Source: Rhizophlyctis rosea
Taxonomy: Eukaryota > Chytridiomycota > Chytridiomycetes > Rhizophlyctidales > Rhizophlyctidaceae
Assembly (NCBI GenBank): GCA_027596075.1
Contig: JADGJC010000400.1
Location: 1 to 32,230, forward strand
DNA: 32,230 bases
Direction: 5' to 3'
Both the position numbers and the translations under genes were made by a program. Positions 1 to 11,400 of the stretch are shown in pieces. How positions within the stretch are numbered: position 1 is the first letter of the stretch; each line of letters begins with the position of its first letter. Below the pieces are notes generated by a model. It saw only the letters and a program-made list of their open reading frames with translations. It made no database searches and was not told the origin of the DNA.

Positions 1-110
1 GGGGGGGGGGTTTTGTTGGTGGGGGGGGGGGGGCGGGGGGGGGGGTCGTGGGGGGGGGGGGTGGGGGTGGCGGTGGGGGGGTTGTTGTTGGTTGTGGGGT
101 CTTTTGGGTG
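1..110. repeat. Poly-G low-complexity tract (poly-Pro codons on the minus strand)
   Basis: Runs of 7-13 consecutive G with scattered T and C fill the first 110 bases. In the reading frame of the minus-strand membrane protein they are CCC/CCN proline codons, with Thr and Asn interspersed. Long G runs like these are prone to replication slippage and sequencing length error, so the frame at the window edge is not secure. Confidence 0.8.
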
Positions 111-1220
111 GGTTGGGTGCGGGGCTGAGATGGTGGGTTTGTAGTCGAGGGAGGGGTGGGTGTAAGGTTGGTCGTGCCAGGTGTTGGCGTGAACGGAGTT
201 TCCATGGGGGTTGGAGGCGTATTCGGTGCGGGAGTCGGTGCGGTAGTCTCGGTACTCGGAATTATATGACGTTCTCACGTCTGGAGGGTAGGCTGCTTTG
301 CCATAGGTTTCTCGTTGGCCGTTTCCGGCGTATGAGAGTTTCGAGCCTGCTCCTACGGGGTAGTCGTCCTGGTAGGGATCTGAAATGGATGTGATTCCTG
401 GTGTGGATCCAAGAGTGGATCGACGTTCTGACCGACTGCGCATGCGATTGCGAAGTAGTACGACGATGACAATGCCGTATGATACTGCACAGATAATCAT
501 TGACGATGCTAGTGGAACCGCCTTGAACCACAGAACAGTCTTTTTGGATGGACCGCACCATGTTCCGGTGTTTACAAATTCTTTCAGTCCCCAAACGGCA
601 GTTGCTACAGCAAACGGAAGACCAAATCCGAGGAAGTGTGCTTTCCAAAAGAACCTTTGTTGTGCAATCATGAGTCAGCCTCCTATTGAACGGACCACTG
701 CCATCAATCTTTGAGAGATAGACTCACCTCCCAGGCTGAAACTGATACCCAAACACAATAACAGCCATTGTCTGCGCAGCAAGTAAACCCGTCCACCCAG
801 CATTAGCTGACATGCCCCACAAACTGCCCCACCCATACAGCGAGCATTGAAATGTGCCAGTACGCGAAGCATAATTCGTCGAAAACGCCACCATGTGATC
901 ACAGAAATGGAGAACAAGGTGAAGAGCATCGGCAATGCCAAGGAAGGCGGGAATGGATTGGTAGTATGTCAATGATCCGCGGGCGCGCCATTGTCTGAAG
1001 GTGTGGTACCAAATCTGAGAATGAAGTGGCAACATGTTAGTCTGGTTGACCTGCGATGGCAGATGGACTCATAATTGTGCACAGGTTGGTGACGTACATA
1101 GCAGCAACCAAAGAAAGAGATGGGAATGACCGTGAAAGCGACAGAGTGGATGGCATACCACTGTGTGTCAGTTCTGCCTGCACGCCACTTGGGTGGATAG
1201 TCGAGTTCGCTCGCCACCAT
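1..1220 (-). CDS. GPCR-like multi-pass membrane receptor, 3' part missing (runs off the left edge)
   Basis: Proposed exons are 1098-1220, 728-1050 and <1-654, with introns 1051-1097 (47 bp) and 655-727 (73 bp). The ATG at 1220 starts MVASELDYPPKW. Five hydrophobic spans follow: one in exon 1 (WYAIHSVAFTVIPISFFGCC), two in exon 2 (AFLGIADALHLVLHF; GWTGLLAAQTMAVIVFGY) and two in exon 3 (FLGFGLPFAVATAVWG; AVPLASSMIICAVSYGIVIV). A WC pair lies between spans 4 and 5, as in extracellular loop 2 of 7TM receptors. The order and the basic RNRMRSRSERR stretch after span 5 fit TM1-TM5 of a cAMP-receptor-like or secretin-like receptor. A long Ser/Tyr/Pro-rich loop, probably intracellular loop 3, follows and becomes almost pure proline at the window edge; TM6-TM7 would lie outside. 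The exon 2/3 junction (phase 2, giving PGRFFWK) is firm. The 47-bp intron is less certain. A branch-site-like CTAAC plus CAG lies just upstream of the ATG, so a 5' exon may exist. Confidence 0.55.
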
Positions 1221-2434
1221 CTTTGCGATAGTCGAAGCTGTGAATCAGTTAGCGAAGCTTCGAGTGCTGCAGTGACGAAGTCGTCGGTCAGAGGCTCCAA
1301 GCGCACAGTTCCTTTCTGTCTACACGTTTGTGAGAGAGTGCAGCAAGGTGAGTGCCGCCAAAGATTGTCGTGACGCGTACTTTTGGAGGATAGGGCAGCA
1401 AAGGTGTTATGAACTTCAAGACCTTCTACCCCATCAAGAAGCCTTCATAGAACAAAGTGAAAGGTCACTACATATATTCATGAAGATAAAAGACGGCAAA
1501 AGGGAACCTCGACATAGTCAACAACCAACCCTCCAAACAGAGAGTGTCTTCATCACCAACCCGTTCCTTCGAAGGTTCCTTTTTGGCTCATCGTAACCAT
1601 CCCTGACACTTCCCATCCTCCTTTCAGAGTCCTCCCAACTTTGCCTTCAAGTGTATCCCAACAGTTCCAGGCCAACAAACAAAGGGAGGCTATGAACACC
1701 AAAAAAGTGCCCAAGGTCGGTTGTTAGTAAACCCAAGCCACAAATCCGCCACACCTTCCCAATGCAATCGAAGGCAACTTCCCTCCCTCCGCGGAGCGTT
1801 CAAAAACGGGCTAAGTTGCCTCCATTAGCAACCAAAAGCCAGGCCCAGTCACTGCTCATGTCCACAACATTTACAGTGATTATGCCGATTGGGTGGAACA
1901 AGGGCCAAAAGGTGCATCTGTGGTCGGCAATGAAAAACTGGGTGGATTCTGCGCATTCATTCACCTCGCCTTCATCGACGAGTGCACAAACAAACATGCA
2001 ATGAATGCATGATGCCGAGGGAGGGAACAAAAAGGCAGGTTGTGACATTTATTGCAAATGAAGCCGCTCTCCCAAAAGGGCTGCATAGTTGCATTTTTGA
2101 CTGGTGGGCCGGATGTGACCGTCTGGTGAAAGATGGAATCGCCGAAAATTGTCGGATTGGTAGAACCCCTGACTATCGCTGATGCCTCAATAATTACGAG
2201 TGCGTGCCAATACGGGAAGCTGGCGGGCTGGTAGACACAGACATTGTTAACGGCGAAACGCTAATGCTGGTACGCAACTTGCAAGTTGGTTTGATCACGA
2301 ATTAGATATATTGTAGCAATTACCGGTGCAGAAACTTCAAATATATATACAACAAATTAACAAAACTGCAGCAATTGCTGGTATAGTTGACGAGCGAAAC
2401 ATCGTCATTCGAGGAAACTATTTTATGAACCTCA
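1221..2434. other. Intergenic region between the GPCR-like gene and the dynein 3' end
   Basis: I see no supported gene in these 1.2 kb. Short ORFs on both strands overlap one another and show no domain or coding bias. The left part must hold the promoter and possibly a 5' exon of the GPCR-like gene. The right part holds the dynein 3' UTR. An A/T-rich patch at about 2290-2400 contains two similar short stretches, GCAATTACCGGTGCAG and GCAATTGCTGGTATAG. I could not tie it to a function. Confidence 0.6.
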
Positions 2435-2452
2435 TTATTCGTTCAATTGACA
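2435..2452 (-). other. Terminal coding micro-exon of the dynein gene (Cys-Gln-Leu-Asn-Glu-stop)
   Basis: Exon 7 reaches GVALL and then meets a clear donor, GTAGGT, at 2529. Read through, it would add only VGS and a stop at 2518. Spliced to CTGCAG at 2453 (intron 2453-2529, 77 bp), the protein instead ends CQLNE. Dynein heavy chains commonly end in a hydrophobic run followed by CQL-type residues, so the spliced form restores the family C-terminus. The coding part is 18 bases including the stop. Confidence 0.85.
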
Positions 2453-5400
2453 CTGCAGATTGGGTAGAATGAGATTGATGAGCATTGCACAAACTAAACG
2501 CCTGACTGGCTTTCAGGCTAAGAACCTACCAAAAGAGCCACACCCTTACTAATCCAATAGTCTTGGCCACGATCCGACGGAATGGTCAGCGACACGACAA
2601 AATTGGTTGAATGGCCCGTTGTCGAAAGCGTCCCTGCACGGGCCGACGTCTTGTACAAGGGACACACGTAAAGATTGCCCTCAGTTTGCGGGAATTGGGT
2701 CGGAATGAAACGAATGAGGGGCATTGTCTGTCATTAGCAGGACATTAGTTGCTGGCAAGTAGATGGAAGTAGGAAGGAACGCAGATACATACAGAGAACA
2801 TCTCCATAGGGAACGAGTCTTGCAATAATCTCTTCTCCCGATCCCATCTTGCGCCTTCCATGAAGAGACCCTTAACCAACACGCCATCTTCATGTGACCC
2901 TGCCTCCCCGCTCACGGTATTAGGAGTATTTGCAGACAATCCATCAGACGCAGCGGATTTGATGCGTACGTCGGTGCTGGATCCGTCTCCTTGTGGGGCG
3001 CCGACGACGTCCGCGCGGGGATCACCTTCCTCATAGTCTGAGACTTTGTAGGCGAAGTTGAGGGTGTCGATCGGGATGTTGTACTTGCGGGCATGATTTT
3101 GGAGGACGCCCGTAAGGAAACCTATAAGTTGATGGAGTTAGCGCTAGCTCTTCTTTTGGAAAGACGGTGTGACGGGGATGTTACCTTGTGGGAAGAAGAA
3201 CCCTGGCAACCAGAAGCTTCCAGGCTGTCCATTATTTGCCCAGTCGTTCAAGAAGTCCATGCGTTTGTGGAAGTCTTTGACCCAGGAGGAAAGGGGTTTG
3301 AGGGATGGGTAAGCGTGATTCGCCCATTGTTGTGGGACCTAACACCGAGTGGGGAATGCAACATGGTTAGTGAAGTGCAATGCAACTAATCTCGTACATC
3401 AAAGCTTACCTCATTATTCAACAAGCTCTTGAACACCAATTCCAATTCCGAACTCATCACCACCAACCCCTTCACGGCCTTAATCAAGTTCTCTAAACTA
3501 GTCTTCACTACCGCATTCAACTTGTTGAACCGCACCGCCTCCTGACTCAACACCGTAGATAGCGAATTCACCATCCGACCAGTCTCATCCTTCTTGAACA
3601 ACTCCACCAAAATTGGATTGGGCGGTTCTTCCGATGGCAGACTTGATCCCCCACCCGCCGCAGACCGGTCAAGCAGTTTCGCGGATTGCGGGCGCTTCGT
3701 GGGAGTGTCGATGGGAATATCGATAATCAATGGTGCAGGCCATGTTTCGAGAATCGCAGAAGCAATGGACGTAACAACTTCTTCGCTGCTCCGGCCGCCT
3801 CCCGCCCCCGCCACCCGAGGCTGCACCTCCAGAACGGTTCGCAACAACCGGCGAGTCTCTTGGAGCTGGTAACTGATGTTGGCGTTTTCATGCATCCCGA
3901 AGACGGAAGGCTCTTCAGTGTAGGGCAACGAGTCAATATACGCGCGGAAGGACGCGAGGTCACCGTCTTGCGGAGCATAGTAAACACCCGTAGGAGAGAA
4001 CTTATAACTATCATCGAGGATTTGTGGAGTATAGAACCTGTTCAATATTGACCGCAAAGTACGACGATCCCAGTCATCCGTCACACGACCGCCGAAGGTG
4101 ATTTCTCCCGTCAAATAGCTTAACGCATCCCACGGTATGGTATTGTATTCTGTCAGCATATTCTTCAGAATGGTGATACTGACTTCGAGGTCGGAATTGG
4201 ACCAGTCGTAAAGGATGTTCCAACCCAAGGGGCCGAACTTCTTCCTTTCGTGGATGACGGCGTTGAAGAAGCAGACTCCGAACAGCAGCTTACGGAATTT
4301 CATGCCCTGCGGTGGATGATCATCGAAGAGGTCCTTGCTAACATCCGCAAAACTCCTCGCCATGTTCGCCCTCAATCCCTTTGGCGGCTCATTCGTAACC
4401 TTCACTCCCTCCTGTAGCACGGCAATAGGGAACACCTTCGATGGCATGGAAGACAAAAACATCCGGAAATTAGGATCAATCTCCACATCCGGCTGTGAGA
4501 ACTCCTTCACAATATTCTCCAACCTATTCATCCACGAGGCCGCCAAATGACAATTCTGCAAAAACACCCAATCACCGCTCTGTACCGCCTTCCGCACCAA
4601 TTCTTCTGCAATAGGTCCCTGTCCCTGTCCCAACGAAATCATATGCAACCGATCCTGCATATTGACCTCCTTCGAGGCAGCAAACTTCATCAACGCCGAG
4701 ACGGGATCCGAACCAGTAGAAAGAATGAAAATTAAAGGCGACCGATTAGTCGTATCCTTATATGCCTTCCCCAAATCCAACGGCGGAATATCAATAAACT
4801 CCGTCCCCAAATTCCGTTTCACGAATTCCACCGCCGCGCTGACCAGTTTCTCTTCCCTCAACACCTTCACTAACAGCAGTCGTTGGAAATCCGTCAATGT
4901 TCCTGAAGTATCGCCGGGAACGGGTAACCCATACGGCTGATCACTCTCCACGATCGCCTCCCAATCCATGGTGTACATCGTCATATGCTCAATCACATAC
5001 CCAAACTGTGGAATGGAACCCGACAGGTCGCACATGTTGGTCCACATGTATGGTGATAGCCATCTTACATTGGGTTTAGGGGGCAATTCCTCCGTCTTGG
5101 TCAATCCCGAACCACCCCTCAAGAAGAAGTTCCATTCATCCGTCCCGATCTTCCCTTGCTCCCTCATGATCTCGATACATATCATGAATGCATAGATCAT
5201 CTTGTGCGCTTCAAAAAGACCCCGACAGACGTTCGCGAAGGTATTGTATGTCGCGTTGGTGCAGAGGATCTCAATCCGCTTTTGGAGGTCTGCGGACTTT
5301 TCACTTTCCTGGATGCAGATGTTGAAGAGGTTTTTAAAGTATTTCAAGGAGAATTGGTACATGGGGTCCATTTCTGCCAAATCGGCCACAACGAAGTATA

Positions 5401-8400
5401 GGACGGATCCACGGATGGCGACGGGCCGGTACTTCTCACGAGCGACGTTGATTTCTTTTTCTGTTGCTTCCGCTTGTGCGACACGTTCTTTGATGGCTGC
5501 GGATGTGACCTTGGATTGGTTGAGCGTGTTGATGAGCTCCTCGTCGTCCAAGATGTTGCCTTCGGAGTTGAAAAGAAGCTTAAGGATCTTCTCTTCGATA
5601 TCTTTGAGGGTCTTCTTGTCGTTGGCGATGTTGACGATAAGGGAGTTGCGCTGTTCTTCAAGCTCAGGACGCTCAAGTTTCACTACATCGGCGAGGAGTT
5701 GTCCCTCCAGACCGATTTTGGTGACTGTGAAGTTGATGATGGTGACTTTGATGCAGACTTCAGGGAGGTAGTGCGGGTTGGAAAGTTTAGTAGTTATGTA
5801 CAGTTTGAAGTTGCGGTCGTACTCGACAAATGAGTCACCGAGTTTCATCAGGAGTCGTCCTCCCTGTCGGACGGTTTGTTTCAAAAGTAAGGGCTCCAGT
5901 GCGGGATCAAGCTGCTCTCCAACGTCTTCCAGAAGGACAGGCTGACCAGTTCGGACAGCGTTTTCGAGAGACCGGAGGAATTTGGCTTCCGTGAGCTTCA
6001 CGACCTTGAGTTCCTGCCCCTCCATGGACCGAATCCACCTATTGGCCTGACCTTGGGGGTCAATCATTAATGGCCATCGCCTCCCCCTCGTCACCAATAT
6101 ACCATTTTCGATGGACAGAGAGTCCGCTGGCAACCCCTGAATGTTCCAATCTCTCACCACCGCCGGATCAGCCAACGTCTCCACCAATGTGAACGTCTCT
6201 GATACCGGAATACCAATCTCTCGACACCGCTTGATCCACCCGTCCACCAACTCTTGCCTAAAGTTACTAGTGAACGCGCCAAAATACGCCACCGCCGCCG
6301 CACTGAGGAAGATATTCCCAACCAAGGCCTCAATCTGGGCATTCAGTGACTCTACGCTTTCAGCCCACCGAACTTGTTCATCTGCCAACGCAAGTGTCAG
6401 CTTGCTCGCCCTCGCCAACCGCTTTGTGGTCTCCTCCATCTTGTCCGCCAGCTGTCTCTTACTCTCAACGGATGTCTCATACTTGACTTTCAGCTTTTCC
6501 AACTGCGACTCTACCTCAGCCAAAGCTGCAGCCTTTTCTGCCAGCTTTGCTCTGGTGCTTTCTAATGCCTGTTGAGCCTCTTCCAACCGCCGGCGCTTCG
6601 GCTGCACCTCCTTGAATACCCGGGAATAGATGTCCATCGCCACGACCCACATACACATACTTTTACAAGCCTTCGAAGTGCGCTCTACCGTCTCCGGGTT
6701 GAAGTTGGGATTATCGATGTACTTCTTCAACTTCTTCGATACCGATTCCGGGATGTTGTCTTTGTCGTACTCGGCCATCTTCTTCATCAATTGTGGGTCG
6801 GAAAGTAGTTTCTTGGAATTATCCCAGTCGGGTTTGACTTTGAAGAGGGTGCAGATGGCCTCCATAACCATGAGGACGATGTCGGGAGGTTTTGTGAAGA
6901 CTTTCAGTTCGGCAATGTCCTTTTTGTCGAGTGACTCCAAAGCTTTGAACGCGGCCTGGAGGGCTGGCAGAGCCTCGTCAAGGTCTTTTTGCGCTTCGGT
7001 AGCAATGGCTTCGGTTTCAACGGCCTTGGCACGAACAATTACCTCCTCCTCTGAGACCGTTTTCCGTACTCCGTCAGCTGTCTCTTGATCCTTCCCGATT
7101 TTCACCATCAATACTTCTGTGTCCTGCGCCCGCTGTTTGAGTTCGGGCCCCAATTGCTCTAGCTCTATTTGCATTTTCGCCACCATCTCGTTAGTCTCCA
7201 ACAACTTGTTCAGACCATTTCTCAACCTATCCCTCCCAGAGCCCAACTCCTTCCGCTTCTCCTGGAGCATTGCAACGTACAGATTGATCAACTCCAGGTA
7301 CGATGTGGGGGTGGTGTAGTATCTCCTTCGCAATTCTGCATAGAACTTTTGCGCAATTTCCCCAACGGAAGCGTGAATCTCGACGCACATCTCAGCAATT
7401 TTATCCTTCATTTCGTCCGTTCCCAAATCAACAAACTCGAGGAATCGCCTAGATACCGACAGCAGCGCGTCCTTTGGCCATTCATCGAACCAGTCAATAG
7501 TACAGCAGTTCACTAGAGACGGGAACATCCTACACCGTGTGCGGAACGTATCACCCACGGGACTGGTTCCGAAGACAACATGCAAGTTGTCCCTAACCCT
7601 ATTGATGAAGAACTGGTACACCGAATCCCTATCTTCCGGAATGCCTTTCTCACGACAGATAGGGCGCAACTCTCCCAAAATCTTCTCCCTCTCGTCAAAC
7701 TCGAACAGATTTGGCACTTCACCCGAATTGAGAACGTTGTTGATATCCTCCAAAAAGGTCTCGCTCTTGATCTGCGTGTCCGAAAGGAGGAATACAATGT
7801 TCTTGCCGTCCACACCCGCAATCCGGTACAACTTCTTCAAGTCTTCCCTCCATTCCGTTTCTCCGTATGTCCGAGTGAGCTCGATTTGATGACACTGATA
7901 GTCGGATATGTGGCAAGCAAGTCGAGTCAATGACTGTTTGCCTGTTCCACCAACTCCCACCAACAATGCGTTCCCTCTGGGTTGCCGAATAATCCGAAGG
8001 ATGCGTGAGATGTGCTGCTTGGCGTCCAAAAAGAATATCAACCGCACGTCCTTGCTCATGGTCACGTTGTATTCCTCTAGGTACTCCTCCAAAATGGTGT
8101 TCATGGCCTTCATATCGCTTAATTCAACATACACCCGTTCCTCTGGCGGCACACCCCGCTTCAAGAAATCGCCAAACATGATCGGCTTCTGACTCAACGT
8201 CTCCTTCGGGATACTAACACCGAAGTTCTTCTCCACCAACTCAGATAACAGCTTGTTGAAGTACAACCGATCGGGTTCATCAATTAGACGATCATGGAAG
8301 ACACGGGCAGATTCGTGACAAAACATCTTTACAATATCCATTTTGGCCTGCACCACCATCGGACGAGCCTGTAGGATCCCCTGTACAACTTTGGACAAAT

Positions 8401-11400
8401 CACGAAGGTTGAAGGTGTAGTGGGATTTGGCGGGAGTAGGCAATAGCTCCATGCACATGCGGTGATAAATCTCAATGGAGCTATTGACGATGGCTTCCCC
8501 GACCCCGCGGACCTCAGTCGCGAATGGCTTCAAGAATCCTTCTACAATAGAACGGAAGATCTTGCTGAGAGACAACTCACTCGGCATTGGGATGTTGAGC
8601 ATGTTGAAGTGACGAAGGAATCGAGGTGTGACGTTGTTGCGACCACCTCCCGGTGGAGCACAAGCAGCAACAATTTCGATATCTTGCACCACCTTCCATT
8701 GAAGCTTCTCCCGATCATAGAAACCGCCGAAATCGAGGTACTGTCTGATCAGTTCAATGGGGGGTTGTGAACCGTACGTGTCAAGTTTGGGCATGTTGAG
8801 GTCGTCGACGAAGAGGATGATTTTATTCGACCCGGTTGGAGCTCCCGAGATATTCTTTCTCTTCTTCTCGAGCTTCAGCTCCATGTACTGTTGGGTTTGC
8901 ATGCTGTTTGTTTGAGCCGAGAAGTTGAGAACGACAGGTACCCAGCCTTTGGGCTTGCACTGTTTGTTGAGAAGGTTCTGCACAACGATCGATTTACCGA
9001 CACCCGTGCTACCCGTAAACAACGTCTGATAGCCATTCGACACAAGAGCGTCCAGCAGATATTCGTACTTCACCGTGTCCGCCGTGGGCACCATCATCTG
9101 GAAGTACGGAATATCCCCCGAATACTTGAACGCCGGCACCAGATCATCCCAAACCACAAACGTTTTCCCCTTGGTGTCTACATAATAGGAGAAAATGTTG
9201 TTTGTGGAAGGCAGCTGAACGTCCGGAATGGGTGTCGTCTCCAGCATATCCCTCACGAAAGTGTCGAACTGGTCCTGATTTCCGTCCGCCAAGTTCCCTC
9301 CCAAGGACCATACATAGCAGAACACGAACAAATGACTGAACAACACCTTCAAATCTCCCACATTCTGCGTCATGTCGACCTCTTTCCTCTGCATAAACGT
9401 ATGCAACAACCGACAAAGACTTGTCACCAAGTTCAAGTCCACTGACCGGACGTACTCCTTGCAGTGCTTCCGAATAAACCGCAATCCCTTGTCCACATAA
9501 TTCTCACAGTGCTGTCGAAGCATTTCCTTCAGCTCCTCATTGATTTCTGGCGGCAAGCTGCGTAACCATTTCCCCAAGTATGCTTTCCACCCGAGGGTTG
9601 CCGGGTCCATGTACACCATTCCGCACCGAGATACTGTAGCTGGGGAAGCTACTGCAAGATCCGCGACCTCGAAAAGCATGTGCATGGTGGGGTTCATCTT
9701 GATCCGCTCGCCGTTGATGAGGGTAAGGAGCTTATTATCGTCCAACACCGTGTTCATATTTTCGATCCAGAGGGCATCAACGGGACCATCCAGCACCGTC
9801 CATTTCTCGTCAGGAGTATCTTCCTGCACTTGCTGACGGAAAATGATACCAATCAACCCGTCCTTCCATTCCATTGTGGCCAAATTGAACTCGCCGTACA
9901 ACTCCGTCATCGCCACACATTTGGGATTCAGGACCCAAGTCTTGACTTTCTGAATGTCGGGGGGCCCATTCCGTTCCCTGATCCTTGTGCACGCCTCCTG
10001 TAACACTTCATAACAAGTCGTCTTCCCACCACCGGTCGGACCGACCAACATGACACCATGACGAATTCGGTTCGTCTCAAACAACTGGCAAACCCTATTG
10101 ACAAAGCCGTCCACCACTTCAAGCTTCCTCTCCTCCATAATTTCCTTGATGATCGCTACCAACAGCCCGAAATCACGTTCCACGACCGTAACGCCCGGAA
10201 ACAAGTCCATCAAAATGCCGCGGAAGAGCCCTATATCTTCGCTAAGGAATTTGGGTAGGTTGGAATCCCGAAGGGATCGGATGAGGACCACGTCTTCGCT
10301 GAGCTCCGGGTTGGTACGTTTGAGTGCACCGGCCATGATGAGCACGGATTTGACGGCTCGCATGCCAAAATCGTAGTGGTCTTGTTGAGACAGCTGTTCG
10401 GAACAAAGTTTGTAGAGGTTGGCGACCTTGCCGGATAGCACTTTGGCGTTCTCAAATCCTTCCGAGAAGAGGATGATTTCCGCAATCAGGCGGTAGTCTG
10501 TCGGATGGAAGTTAAATTAGCCAAATCTGCTAATCAGCGGTGCAACAAAACATGAACCGCCAATCCATACCAGGAATCATCATAGCAATAGGCCTAAAAA
10601 GCGCCTTCAAGTTATCCGGCAACTCCGTCCGACCCGCATACCCCGGATTCATCGTAATAAACGCCGCACAAGTCTCAATCAACCGAATCTCCCTCCCCTC
10701 AAAAATAAACCTCGCAGCCCTCATATCCTTCGCATTCTTAATCGTCAACAACTGCTGCGCAATCACACTCAACACCTCAATATCAATACGGTTGAACTCG
10801 TCGAAACAGCACCATGCGCCAGATTGAGCCAAGCCAGCAAACATCTTCCCCATCATTTTGTAGTCCATACCGTCGGAGCAGTTGAAGACAACACATTGGC
10901 GAGCGAGGGCTTTGGCGAGGTCTTTTACGGTTTCGGTTTTGCCGGTTCCGGCGGGTCCGACGGGTGAGCCCCCGAGGTTTAGTTGCATGGCTCCGGTGAG
11001 GGTTAGGTAACATCGATCCGTGAGGGGTGTGATGACGAGACGGGGTGAACACCCGAGATATTCGTATCCGTAGCCGAAGAGGGATGTCGACATCCTCACT
11101 TGACAGGTGTCAGAGTCCCCATCCCAGTAATATCGCATTTGCTTTGTCCACTCGAAATCGCCCAGACCAGTGACTTTTGCGTTGATTAGCCCTTGCAGAA
11201 TATCACGGTTGTGGACATCAATGGTAATAAGGGCACCAAGAATCCCGCGTTGGATCTTGGTCAACTCGCCACGGACAAGTCCAGCTAGTCCCGAGAGTTG
11301 CTACAACATGAGATGGAGCAAATGAGTATGACATTTGAGCGTCCCAAAATGCGAATAAAACATAACAGACTCAAAACAAAATCCCCACCATAACACCCTT

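Noticed and set aside
2518..2724. Dynein ending at VGS-stop
   Set aside because: A good donor precedes these codons, and splicing to 2452 restores the family C-terminus.
3594..10376. Many plus-strand ORFs of 60-190 codons opposite the dynein gene (for example 5202-5771, 8891-9445)
   Set aside because: They mirror the codon structure of the dynein exons, show no domains, and overlap a conserved protein on the other strand.
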